A stretch of DNA of 64,000 bases from contig NZ_PHKV01000010.1 in assembly GCF_002846205.1 (NCBI RefSeq), forward strand, positions 39,619 to 103,618, given 5' to 3'. The DNA is from Xanthomonas prunicola (GTDB taxonomy: Bacteria; Pseudomonadota; Gammaproteobacteria; Xanthomonadales; Xanthomonadaceae). The translations under genes were made by a program, and so were the position numbers. The first letter of the stretch is position 1. Every line of letters begins with the position of its first letter. Positions 17,920 to 25,928 of the stretch are shown here, in pieces. The notes below the pieces were generated by a model that saw nothing but the letters and a program-made list of their open reading frames with translations, searched no databases and had not been told where the DNA came from.

Positions 17920-17957
17920 TCAGGATGTAAATGCTAGTCCGTGATCTCCCTAGATAG

Positions 17958-18027
17958 GCAACTCATAGATTGCATTTATGAATAGCAACTTATAGCTTGC
18001 ATTTCAACAAAGAAAGCCATAGCTTGC
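17958..18027 (+). promoter_or_regulatory. 27-bp-periodic operator array in front of hipBA
   Basis: Two perfect GCAA-N8-TTGC inverted repeats lie at 17958-17973 and 17985-18000. A half-conserved third copy (GAAA-N8-TTGC) lies at 18012-18027. All three start exactly 27 bases apart and share the inner sequence ATAG. The array sits between the oxidoreductase gene and the hipB start, in AT-richer DNA than its surroundings. HipB-family repressors bind short inverted repeats in their own promoter, so these are the likely autoregulation sites. A TTGCAT (17997) and a CATAGC (18019), 16 bases apart, may be the -35 and -10 and would be covered by the operators. Confidence 0.7.
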
Positions 18028-18056
18028 GTAATTCGACGATCAATACGCCAGCAACG

Positions 18057-18317
18057 ATGGGTATCACCGTGTTCCCCATCCAGACGACGCAACAACTGGG
18101 TCCTCTGCTCAAGGCGCTGCGCAAGCAGCAAGGCCTAACCCAGGATCAGTTGGCCGAGCAGTTGGGCATTACCCGCCAAGCGGTCAGCGCACTGGAACGC
18201 AAGCCTGAGGGCGCCACATTCGAACGCTTGATGCGCGTCTGGGCGATTCTGAACGTGGAGGTTTCGCTGAACCTGCGCAACAACGGCTCCTCGAATCCCT
18301 CCGAAGAGGCTTGGTAG
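18057..18317 (+). CDS. hipB: HipB-like XRE-family antitoxin/repressor
   Basis: An 86-residue DNA-binding protein with a helix-turn-helix of the XRE class at about residues 16-48 (LTQDQLAEQLGITRQAVSAL). In HipBA systems HipB neutralises the HipA kinase and represses the operon. The ATG at 18057 (MGITVFPIQT) is taken as the start; a TTG further up at 17997 would lie inside the operator array. The stop is 3 bases before the GTG start of hipA, so the two genes are co-translated. The C-terminal tail (NNGSSNPSEEAW) is flexible and acidic, as in E. coli HipB. Confidence 0.9.
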   Translation: MGITVFPIQTTQQLGPLLKALRKQQGLTQDQLAEQLGITRQAVSALERKPEGATFERLMRVWAILNVEVSLNLRNNGSSNPSEEAW

Positions 18318-18320
18318 GGC

Positions 18321-19640
18321 GTGGCCGAACTGTGCGTATGGATGAATGGATTGCGCGTCGCTCGTTGGCGAGAGGATGTGCAAGGAGCGCGGCTGACCTA
18401 CCTCTCCGAATGGCTCCACTCGCCCCAGGCACGGCCACTGTCCCTATCACTTCCGTTGTTGCCCGAAGGACAGTCGCATCGCGGTGATGTCGTCACCCAT
18501 TATTTCGACAATCTGCTGCCCGATAGCACGGACATCCGTCGTCGTATGCGGGAACGTTTCAAAACCGACTCGGCCGGCACATTCGACCTGCTTCAGGCGG
18601 TCGGCCGCGATTGTGTCGGCGCAATCCAGTTGCTTGCAATTGATGCCGAACCCGAGCATTTGCGCAGCATCCAGAGCAGAGCACTGAGCGATACCGAGGT
18701 TGCCGCTGTGCTGCGCGGCGTCACCGCGCCGCTGCTGCCCGGCCAGCATGGCGATAACGACGACTTCCGGCTGTCATTGGCAGGCGCTCAGGAAAAAACT
18801 GCGCTATTACATCATCAGCATCAGTGGTGCGTGCCCCTGGGGAGCACGCCGAGCACGCACATCTTCAAGCTGCCGCTGGGGCTGGTCGGCAACATGCGCG
18901 CGGACATGCAGGCCTCAGTGGAAAACGAATGGCTGTGCGCGCAGCTGCTCGCCGCATTTGGCATTCCCGTGGCTGTCACCACGTTGGGAAGGTTCCAAGA
19001 GCAGCGCGCCCTGATAGTTGAACGTTTCGACCGGCGTCTATCGCCGGACGGACAGTGGTGGATGCGCCTTCCCCAGGAAGACCTGTGCCAGGCATTCGGT
19101 GTGTCTTCGTCGAAAAAGTACGAGAACGACGGCGGCCCCGGCATCGTGGCGATCATGGAGTTACTCAGGCAGTCGAGCCAACCTTCCGACCGTGAAATCT
19201 TCTTCAAGGCGCAGATCCTGTTCTGGCTGATCGCCGCAACTGACGGACACGCCAAGAATTTCAGTCTGATGATTGAGCCCGGCGGCCGTTTCCGCATGAC
19301 GCCGCTCTACGACGTTTTATCCGTTTATCCCATCCTCGGACGCGGCGCACAGCAGCTAGATCCACATCGCGCGGCATTGGCGATGGCCGTGGTTGGAAAA
19401 AATAGGCATCGTCGCTTGAAAGATATCCGCCGTCGCCATTGGAACGACACTGCACGTGCCTGTGGGGTGCGTGCTGGTGCCGAACCCTGGATCGAAGAAT
19501 TAATGGAACAGCTGGAAAGCGCATTGGATTTTGTTGCAAACACGCTTCCAGCAGAGTTTCCGGTCCCCCTGGCAGATACTGTCTTCAGTGGCATGAGAGA
19601 AGCGGCCAAGCATCTGCGTGAGATGCCATCTGATCGCTAA
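18321..19640 (+). CDS. hipA: HipA-family serine/threonine kinase toxin
   Basis: A 439-residue toxin, essentially the length of E. coli HipA, which phosphorylates glutamyl-tRNA synthetase and drives persistence. All key elements are present: the Gly-rich SLAGAQEKTALL loop (Ser152 matches the autophosphorylated Ser150), FKLP with Lys183, the catalytic loop ATDGHAKNFSL (Asp308, Asn313) and the metal-binding YDVLS (Asp331). Nothing suggests inactivation. It starts with GTG at 18321, 3 bases after hipB. Its target in this organism is not deducible. A weak hairpin (CCGAAC...GTTCGG, 19647-19671) lies between it and the convergent egtD. Confidence 0.93.
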   Translation: MAELCVWMNGLRVARWREDVQGARLTYLSEWLHSPQARPLSLSLPLLPEGQSHRGDVVTHYFDNLLPDSTDIRRRMRERFKTDSAGTFDLLQAVGRDCVGAIQLLAIDAEPEHLRSIQSRALSDTEVAAVLRGVTAPLLPGQHGDNDDFRLSLAGAQEKTALLHHQHQWCVPLGSTPSTHIFKLPLGLVGNMRADMQASVENEWLCAQLLAAFGIPVAVTTLGRFQEQRALIVERFDRRLSPDGQWWMRLPQEDLCQAFGVSSSKKYENDGGPGIVAIMELLRQSSQPSDREIFFKAQILFWLIAATDGHAKNFSLMIEPGGRFRMTPLYDVLSVYPILGRGAQQLDPHRAALAMAVVGKNRHRRLKDIRRRHWNDTARACGVRAGAEPWIEELMEQLESALDFVANTLPAEFPVPLADTVFSGMREAAKHLREMPSDR

Positions 19641-19687
19641 TCGCAACCGAACACGCGTTTTGACTGTTCGGACTTTGCGCTGCAACC

Positions 19688-20674
19688 TTACAACGGCCGC
19701 AACAAGCGCAGCCCGAACCAATCCTTGGCATCGTTCCAGCCATGCGTCACCTTGAGCCCGGCGGCTGCAGCCAGTTCGGCAAAGCGCGCGTCGGTGTACT
19801 TGCAGCTGTATTCGACCTGCATCGCTTCGCCGTCGGCAAATTCCACATCCTTGCCGCCGACCTGCACGCGCTGCGCGCGTTGGCTGATCAGGAAGGTTTC
19901 GATGCGGCCGCGCTCACGCGCATACACCGCGTGGTGACGGAATCCTTCCAGATCGAAATTGCTGCCGATCTCGCGGTTGAGCCGCGCCAGCAGGTTCAGG
20001 GTGAACTCGGCAGTGACGCCGGCCGCATCGTTATAGGCGGCTTCGATCAGCCCCACGTCCTTGTCCAGATCGATGCCGATCAGGGCGCAGCCATCACTGC
20101 CCATGGTCTGGCGCATCGCATCCAGCAACTCGATAGCCGCAGCGTCGGCGAAGTTGCCCAACGTGGAGCCGGGGAAGAACACCACGTGGCGCCGCGCCGG
20201 GCGCTGCGCATCGGGCAGACGCAGCGGCTTTGTGAAGTCGGTGCACACCGGCAGCATCTGGATCTGTGGAAATTGCTGTGTCAGTCGCGCGGTGCTTTCC
20301 AACAGCGCGGTGCGCGAGATTTCCAGCGGCGTGTAGGCCACCACATCGCGCAGGCCCTGCAGCAGCAATTCGGTCTTGCGCCCGCTGCCGCTGCCGTATT
20401 CGACCACGTGCACGCTGGCACCGATCGCTTGCGCGATCGAGGTCATGCTGGCCTCCAACAAACCGAGTTCGGTGCTGGTGAGGTAATACTCCGGCTGCTG
20501 CGTAATGGCTTCGAACAACTGCGAACCACGCGCATCGTAGAAATATTTCGACGGCAGCGTCTTGGGCGTTTGCGACAACCCCGTCAATGCATCGGCAGTG
20601 ATGTCGTCCGGTTGAGGGCGCAGGTCGGTCAGCGCAGCGTACGCGCGTTGCAGGGCATGGGCGGCGGCGTTCAA
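19688..20674 (-). CDS. egtD: L-histidine N(alpha)-methyltransferase (ergothioneine biosynthesis)
   Basis: A 328-residue SAM-dependent enzyme that trimethylates histidine to hercynine, the first ergothioneine step. Family features are LPSKYFYDARGSQLFEAITQ, the SAM-binding VVEYGSGSGRKTELLL, FFPGSTLGNF, and the C-terminal EYSCKYTDARFAELA region. No in-frame ATG lies near the domain start. TTG at 20674 overlaps the egtB stop as TTGA, so I take it as the start, coupled to egtB. It is the second gene of an egtB-egtD unit. Confidence 0.93.
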   Translation of the reverse strand: MNAAAHALQRAYAALTDLRPQPDDITADALTGLSQTPKTLPSKYFYDARGSQLFEAITQQPEYYLTSTELGLLEASMTSIAQAIGASVHVVEYGSGSGRKTELLLQGLRDVVAYTPLEISRTALLESTARLTQQFPQIQMLPVCTDFTKPLRLPDAQRPARRHVVFFPGSTLGNFADAAAIELLDAMRQTMGSDGCALIGIDLDKDVGLIEAAYNDAAGVTAEFTLNLLARLNREIGSNFDLEGFRHHAVYARERGRIETFLISQRAQRVQVGGKDVEFADGEAMQVEYSCKYTDARFAELAAAAGLKVTHGWNDAKDWFGLRLLRPL

Positions 20675-21960
20675 GGCAGATCCTTGGCAAGGCGCACGCC
20701 GGCAAATTGCCAACGCGCATCGGAGGGGAAGAAGTTGCGGTAACTGGCACGCAGGTGGCTAGCCGGGCTGGCGCAACTGCCGCCGCGTAGTACCCACTGC
20801 GCATTCATGAATTTGCCGTTGTATTCGCCCAGCGATCCGGGCCAGGGGGTAAAACCGGGATACGGCAGATACGCGCTGCCGGTCCATTCCCAGACATCGC
20901 CGAACAGCTGCTGGATGCCGGTGTCCACTGCTGCAGCCCCGCGCGGATGCAACGCATCGGTGTCGACGAAGTTGCCCTGCACCGACACGCCGATCGCGGC
21001 CTGTTCCCACTCGGCTTCGGTGGGCAAGCGCGCACCGGCCCAGCGCGCGAATGCGTCGGCTTCGAACAGACTCAGATGGCAGACCGGTGCATGCGGATCG
21101 CGCGTGCGCCAACCGTTCAGCGTGAACTCGCGGCCCGCCGCATCCCAGTACAAGGGATGCTGCCAACCTTGCGCCTGCACCATCGCCCAGCCATCGCTGA
21201 GCCAGGCACCGGCGCTGCGATAACCGCCGGCCTCGATGAATTGCTGGAACTCGGCGTTCGTCACCACGCGGTTCGCCAACGCATGCGCGCCGACCAGCAC
21301 GCGGTGGCGCGGCGATTCGTTGTCGTAGGCAAAGGTAGCGGCCTGTGGCCAGGGTGCAGCGCCCATCTCGACGATCTGTTCGTCGCGCGTATGCCAGCGC
21401 AACGTGCTGGCAACGGCCGCCGGTGGCGCAGCGGCATCACGATAGGCCGGCTGCAACGGGTTGCTCCACAACGCATGCTTGATGTCGGTGAGCAACAACT
21501 CCTGATGCTGCTGCTCGTGCTGGATGCCGAGCTGCACGATGGTGCAAGCCTGCGCATCGAGCAGGCCATCGCGCAGGCGCTGCTGCATTTGCGCATCGAC
21601 CGCAGCGCGGTAATCGCGCACCTGCTGCAACGAGGGCCGTGACAGCACCCCACGGCGCGCGCGCGCATGCATCGGGCCGACGCTTTGGTAGTAGCTGTTG
21701 AACAGGAAATCCCAGGCTGGGTCGAACACGCGGTACGCCGGATCGGCTTGCAATACGAAGCGTTCGAAAAACCACGTGGTATGCGCCAGATGCCATTTGC
21801 TGGGACTCGCATCGGGCATGCTCTGCACCATCGCGTCTTCGGCGCTCAAGGGTGCGGCGAGACGATCGCTCAACGCGCGGGTCTGCGCGTAACGTTCCAG
21901 CAGCGTCAACTGCTGTGGCTGGTGGTGGCCCAGCAGAGATGAGAGTGCAGACATCGCCAT
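20671..21960 (-). CDS. egtB: Ergothioneine sulfoxide synthase (EgtB type)
   Basis: A 429-residue non-haem iron enzyme that joins hercynine to a thiol donor with oxygen, giving a sulfoxide. The N-terminal DinB-like domain carries WHLAHTTWFFE (His60) and GIQHEQQHQELLL (His148, His152), the likely iron ligands by analogy with mycobacterial EgtB. The C-terminal FGE-sulfatase domain shows LPTEAEWEQAA, DVWEWTGSAY and VLRGGSCASP. No gene for gamma-glutamylcysteine ligase (EgtA) or the amidase EgtC is nearby, so cysteine may be the direct donor; that is inference. The start could be ATG 21960 or ATG 21954. It is divergent from the EgtE-like gene with 65 bases between. Confidence 0.92.
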   Translation of the reverse strand: MAMSALSSLLGHHQPQQLTLLERYAQTRALSDRLAAPLSAEDAMVQSMPDASPSKWHLAHTTWFFERFVLQADPAYRVFDPAWDFLFNSYYQSVGPMHARARRGVLSRPSLQQVRDYRAAVDAQMQQRLRDGLLDAQACTIVQLGIQHEQQHQELLLTDIKHALWSNPLQPAYRDAAAPPAAVASTLRWHTRDEQIVEMGAAPWPQAATFAYDNESPRHRVLVGAHALANRVVTNAEFQQFIEAGGYRSAGAWLSDGWAMVQAQGWQHPLYWDAAGREFTLNGWRTRDPHAPVCHLSLFEADAFARWAGARLPTEAEWEQAAIGVSVQGNFVDTDALHPRGAAAVDTGIQQLFGDVWEWTGSAYLPYPGFTPWPGSLGEYNGKFMNAQWVLRGGSCASPASHLRASYRNFFPSDARWQFAGVRLAKDLP

Positions 21961-22025
21961 ATGCTTGAGGAGCGCCTGTGAACGCGCCGTGTCGGCAGCG
22001 TGGCAGCCAGCGGTAAGCTGTCGCC

Positions 22026-23207
22026 ATGTCTTCTTTTTCTCTGTCCAGCCTGCTCCCCGCGCCCGTCGAATGGGAACACCGCCAGCAGGCATTTGCGTTA
22101 CCTGCCGACATCACCTATCTGGATGCCGCCTCGCGCGGCCCGCTGCTGCGCGCGGTGCAAGCGGTCGCGCATCAGGCGGTGGATGCGCTGGCCACCCCGT
22201 GGCAGCTGCCGTTCGATGCCTGGCTGCAGGACATCGAGCATTTGCGCATGCTCGCTGCAGGCCTGTTCGACGCCGATGCCGACGGCGTGGCGATGCTGCC
22301 CTCGGCCGCGCACGGCCTGGCGACCGCCGCACGCAACCTGCCGCTGCAACGCGGCGAGGCGGTGCTGCTGCTGGAAGGCCAGTTCCCCTCGAACCTGCTG
22401 ATCTGGCAACGCCGCTGTGCCGAGGTGGGTGCGCACATCGTGGCGGTGTCCACGGCCGGTGGCGATGCCTTGACCGCAGCGGTGCTGCAGGCCATCGCCC
22501 AGACACCGGCCTTGCGCATCGTCACCTTGCCGCATGCGTATTGGCTGGATGGACGACAGCTCGATCTGGACCGCATCAGCGCCGCGGTGCACGCACGCGG
22601 TGCGGCGCTGGTGCTGGATCTGAGCCAGAGCCTGGGCGTGCTGCCGACCGACCTGCCGCGCTGGCGGCCGGATTTCGTGGTCAGCGTCGGCCACAAATGG
22701 CTGCTGGGGCCGATGGGGCTGGCCTGGCTGTGGGTGGCCCCGCACTGGCGGGTGCACGGCGTGCCGATCGAAGAACACTGGATCGGCCGCGATGCCGGCA
22801 GCAGCTGGGAATTTCCGGTCGCCCAGGCGCCGTCCTATCGCAGCGGTGCGCGCCGGTTCGATGCCGGCGGCGTTGCCGATCCAATGCGGATCGCGATGGC
22901 GACGGTGGCCTTGCAGCAGGTCGCTGCCTGGCGACCGGCGCGCATCGCGCAGGCGCTGGGCGCGCTCACCGCGCGCTGGGATGCGGCGCTGCAGGCACGC
23001 GGTCTGGGCAGTTGGTGCACGCCCGCCCACGCGGCGCATCTGACCGCGTTGCAGCCGCCAGCCAATCAGCTGGATGCGGTGGCGACGGCGTTCGGCGCGC
23101 GCGGGGCGATCTGTACACGCCGACACGGACGTTTGCGTATCGCACCGCACCTCAATGTCACCGAGGATGCGCTCTCAGCCCTGATCGCAGCGCTGCCAGC
23201 CGCATAA
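22026..23207 (+). CDS. Class V PLP-dependent enzyme, candidate EgtE C-S lyase
   Basis: A 393-residue aminotransferase class V / cysteine-desulfurase-fold protein. The PLP lysine lies in SVGHKWLLGPMG (Lys224) and the pyridine-nitrogen aspartate in LVLDLSQSLG (Asp198). ITYLDAASRGPL opens the fold. Class V enzymes act as selenocysteine lyases, kynureninases or, in mycobacterial EgtE, split hercynylcysteine sulfoxide to ergothioneine. The gene is divergent from egtB across 65 bases, so a shared promoter region and an EgtE role are reasonable. I infer this from context and fold, not from a diagnostic motif. Its product ends just before a strong hairpin. Confidence 0.8.
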   Translation: MSSFSLSSLLPAPVEWEHRQQAFALPADITYLDAASRGPLLRAVQAVAHQAVDALATPWQLPFDAWLQDIEHLRMLAAGLFDADADGVAMLPSAAHGLATAARNLPLQRGEAVLLLEGQFPSNLLIWQRRCAEVGAHIVAVSTAGGDALTAAVLQAIAQTPALRIVTLPHAYWLDGRQLDLDRISAAVHARGAALVLDLSQSLGVLPTDLPRWRPDFVVSVGHKWLLGPMGLAWLWVAPHWRVHGVPIEEHWIGRDAGSSWEFPVAQAPSYRSGARRFDAGGVADPMRIAMATVALQQVAAWRPARIAQALGALTARWDAALQARGLGSWCTPAHAAHLTALQPPANQLDAVATAFGARGAICTRRHGRLRIAPHLNVTEDALSALIAALPAA

Positions 23208-23209
23208 CC

Positions 23210-23285
23210 CGTAGGAGCGGACCCGGCCGCGACGGGGCTTACCCGATAGCGCCCAGTCGCGGCCGGGTCCGGGTACGCTCCTACG
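23210..23285. repeat. Long GC-rich hairpin (REP-like) between convergent genes
   Basis: A 10-bp stem (23210-23219 with 23276-23285) and a 14-bp stem (23220-23233 with 23256-23269) are both perfect, separated by a 6-base bulge on the right arm. The outer sequence GTAGGAGCGG is the start of the common REP-like elements of xanthomonads and pseudomonads. It sits 3 bases after the EgtE-like stop and 4 bases before the convergent permease stop, so it can end transcription both ways. Confidence 0.75.
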
Positions 23286-23288
23286 GGC

Positions 23289-24761
23289 TCAGCCGCGCTG
23301 GCGGATGCGCAGCCCACGCGGCGTGACCCAGCGCTCCAGGCCTTCGAACAGCGCCTGCACGATCAGTGCGAGCACCGCCGCAGGAATCGCGCCTTCCAGG
23401 ATCAAGCCGATGTCGTCCAGGCGGATGCCAGTGAGGATCGGTTGGCCGTAGCCGCCTGCGCCGATCAACGCGCCCAGCGTGGCGGTGCCCACGTTGATCA
23501 CCGCCGCGGTCTGGATGCCGGCCACGACGGTGCGACGCGCCAGCGGCAGTTCCACCCGCCACAGGCGCGTCCATGCCGGCAGCCCGATCGCCTCGGCGGT
23601 CTGGCGCAACTCGCGCGGGATCGAGGTCAGCCCGGCATGCGTGTTGCGCACGATCGGCAGCAGGCTGTAGAGAAACAACGCAGCAATCGCCGGTTTGGCG
23701 CCAATGCCGAACAACGGAATCATGAAGACGAACACCGCCAGCGATGGCAAGGTCTGCAGCACGCCGGTCAACGACAGCACCACCTGCCCGAGCCGCGGCC
23801 GCCGGGCCGCCAGCACGCCCAGCGGCAACGCGATCAGCAAGGCAAGGCCCAACGAGATGCCGACCAGGGCCAGATGCTCGCGCGTATGCCGCAGCAGACG
23901 CGCCACACGCGAGTCGGCTGCCGATGCCGGCGCAACGCCCAGCCACTGCGCAGCCACCGCCGCCTCGGACTGACGCTCCAGCTTCACCTGTGCGTTGAGC
24001 CGCTGCATGGTCGCCTCGTCGATGCGCCCCTGCAGCCCCTGCAATGTCTTGAGCATCGCCGGCGAGCGCTGCGCCAGGTCCTTGCGATATAAAAAAATCG
24101 CTTGGTAATCGGGGAAATAGTGGCGGTCGTCGCGCAGCACCTGCAGCTGGTAATACGGAATTTCCGCATCGGTGCTGTACAGATCGGTGACCTCGATCGC
24201 TCCGCTCTGCAGCGCGCGATAGGCCAGATCGTGATCCAGCCCGGTCGCGGTCTGCGGCAGTGCATAGGCGGCGCGCACGCCCGGCCAGCCATCGGCGCGC
24301 TGCATGAATTCGTTGCTCAGCCCGATCTTGAGCGATGGATGCCGTGCCAGATCCGACATCGATGCGATGCCAAGCGCCTGCGCGCGCTCGACGCGCATGC
24401 CGAAGGCATAGGTGTTCTGGAAGCCGAGCGAGTCGGTCATCGCCAGCCCGCGTGCATCCAGTGCGGCGCGCAGTTCGGCCTGGCTGGCCTTGGGCAGCTG
24501 CAGCAGTTCCTGCGCCAGCGTGCCGGTGTATTCGGCGTACGCATCGATCTGCCCGGTTTCCAGCGCGCGCCACAGGATGCGCGTGCCACCGAGCTGCGCG
24601 CGGTGTTGCACATCCACGCCGTCGCGCTGCCCGGCGGCGGTGGCGATCTCGCCCAGCAGCACGGCCTCGGTGAAGTTCTTCGAGCCGATGGTGACCTGCG
24701 CGGCCTGCGCGCCGAGACTGCAGATCAGCAACACCGCAGCGATGAGCGCACGCGCCATCAT
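23289..24761 (-). CDS. OpuC-type ABC importer: substrate-binding protein fused to permease
   Basis: A 490-residue fusion. After a signal peptide (LLICSLGAQA), residues about 22-285 are an OpuAC-like binding protein: VTIGSKNFTEAVLLGEI, then AYAEYTGTLAQELL and DLYSTDAEIPYYQLQVLRDD. Residues about 300-490 are the permease, with the cytoplasmic coupling loop EAIGLPAWTRLWRVELPLA. The family imports quaternary amines such as glycine betaine, choline and carnitine. The related EgtU proteins of Helicobacter and streptococci carry ergothioneine, itself a betaine, and also fuse the two domains. Here the binding domain comes first. The neighbouring egt genes make ergothioneine a plausible ligand, but this is inference. 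The first ATG overlaps the ATPase stop (ATGA). Confidence 0.88.
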   Translation of the reverse strand: MMARALIAAVLLICSLGAQAAQVTIGSKNFTEAVLLGEIATAAGQRDGVDVQHRAQLGGTRILWRALETGQIDAYAEYTGTLAQELLQLPKASQAELRAALDARGLAMTDSLGFQNTYAFGMRVERAQALGIASMSDLARHPSLKIGLSNEFMQRADGWPGVRAAYALPQTATGLDHDLAYRALQSGAIEVTDLYSTDAEIPYYQLQVLRDDRHYFPDYQAIFLYRKDLAQRSPAMLKTLQGLQGRIDEATMQRLNAQVKLERQSEAAVAAQWLGVAPASAADSRVARLLRHTREHLALVGISLGLALLIALPLGVLAARRPRLGQVVLSLTGVLQTLPSLAVFVFMIPLFGIGAKPAIAALFLYSLLPIVRNTHAGLTSIPRELRQTAEAIGLPAWTRLWRVELPLARRTVVAGIQTAAVINVGTATLGALIGAGGYGQPILTGIRLDDIGLILEGAIPAAVLALIVQALFEGLERWVTPRGLRIRQRG

Positions 24762-25495
24762 GCGGCATCGCCGATGCTGCGCTGGGCGGTGAGGAAGCGC
24801 TGCACGAACGCATCGGCTGGCTGCTCCAGCAAATCGCGCGCAGTGCCTTGCTGCACAACGCGGCCAGCGCGCATCAGCACCAGACTATCGGCCAGGTAAG
24901 CCGCTTCGGCGACGTCATGCGTCACCACCACCACGGCCTTGCCCAGCTGCGCAAACAGTTCGCGCATCTGCGCCTGCAGGTCGTACCGCACGATGGGGTC
25001 GAGCGCACCGAGCGGTTCGTCCAGCAACAAGGCCGGTGGGTCCAGCATCAATGCGCGAATCAGGCCGACACGCTGGCGTTGACCACCGGAGAGTTCGGCC
25101 GGGTAGCGCGCCAGCAACTCCGTTGGCAGTTGGCACAATGCGCATAGCGTCTCCAGGCGCGCATTGATGCGCTCACGCGTCCAGCCCAGCGTCTGTGCCA
25201 GCAAGGTCACGTTGCTGCGCGCGTCCAGATGCGGAAACAACCCGCCTTCCTGGATCACGTAGCCGATACGTTGCCGCTGCGCCTGCAGGTTGGCGCGCTG
25301 CAATGGCGTGCCGTCGAAGGCGACCGTGCCGCTGTCCGGCCACTCCAGCCCGACCAGCAAGCGCAACACGGTGGATTTGCCGGCGCCGCTGGGGCCGATC
25401 AACGCCGTCGTGATGCCGCTGGCGAAAGTCAGCGAGACCGCGTCGAGCGCGATGGCCTGGCCGTAGCGACGGCTGACCTGGTCGAGAGTGAACAT
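24758..25495 (-). CDS. OpuC-type ABC importer ATPase
   Basis: A 245-residue ATP-binding subunit for the fused binding-protein/permease encoded next to it. Walker A is GPSGAGKS (34-41), followed by the ABC signature LSGGQRQRVGL, Walker B ALLLDEPLGALD and a switch histidine in VVVTHDVAEA. It lacks the C-terminal CBS pair found in OpuCA/ProV-type ATPases, so ionic-strength sensing by CBS domains is not expected. Its stop overlaps the permease start by 4 bases. Confidence 0.9.
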   Translation of the reverse strand: MFTLDQVSRRYGQAIALDAVSLTFASGITTALIGPSGAGKSTVLRLLVGLEWPDSGTVAFDGTPLQRANLQAQRQRIGYVIQEGGLFPHLDARSNVTLLAQTLGWTRERINARLETLCALCQLPTELLARYPAELSGGQRQRVGLIRALMLDPPALLLDEPLGALDPIVRYDLQAQMRELFAQLGKAVVVVTHDVAEAAYLADSLVLMRAGRVVQQGTARDLLEQPADAFVQRFLTAQRSIGDAA

Positions 25496-25543
25496 GCGCG
25501 CGAGCTTGCAGAACGCGACGTCAGACGCGCGCGAAGATGCGCA

Positions 25544-25882
25544 TCAACGCGGCGGCGCCAGCAATTCGCGTGCGCTCAGATAGCCATCGCCGTTGGCGTC
25601 CTGGCGTGCGAAGCGCTCGATCAAGGTGGCGCGATGCGCGGCGCGGGTGATCGGCTTGCCGCGGCGGCCGGGCAGTTCATCGCCTTGCAGCACGCCATCG
25701 TGATTGGTATCGCGCTGGTCGAAGGCATAACTCATCCAGGCCAGATACTCGTCAAGACTCACCCGCCCATCGCCATCGGTATCCATGCGTTGCAGATATT
25801 GCTGGCTGTCCTGCACCTGGGACTGCGCTGCAACTGCAGGCAGCAATGCAAGACCTGCGATCAGTACCGTACGTACGATCAC
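25544..25882 (-). CDS. Exported three-EF-hand protein
   Basis: A 112-residue protein with a signal peptide (VLIAGLALLPAVAAQ) and three EF-hand loops with standard spacing: DTDGDGRVSLDE (34-45), DTNHDGVLQGDE (58-69) and DANGDGYLSARE (95-106). It should bind calcium in the periplasm. GTG at 25882 is preferred; the frame runs further up to an ATG at 25939, but that start would overlap the desaturase stop. It lies 46 bases downstream of the desaturase on the same strand and may be co-transcribed with it. Confidence 0.82.
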   Translation of the reverse strand: MIVRTVLIAGLALLPAVAAQSQVQDSQQYLQRMDTDGDGRVSLDEYLAWMSYAFDQRDTNHDGVLQGDELPGRRGKPITRAAHRATLIERFARQDANGDGYLSARELLAPPR

Positions 25883-25928
25883 GCCGCACCCGCCATGTGC
25901 ACGCAACCTTGCGCGCCTGCCGCCCGCT

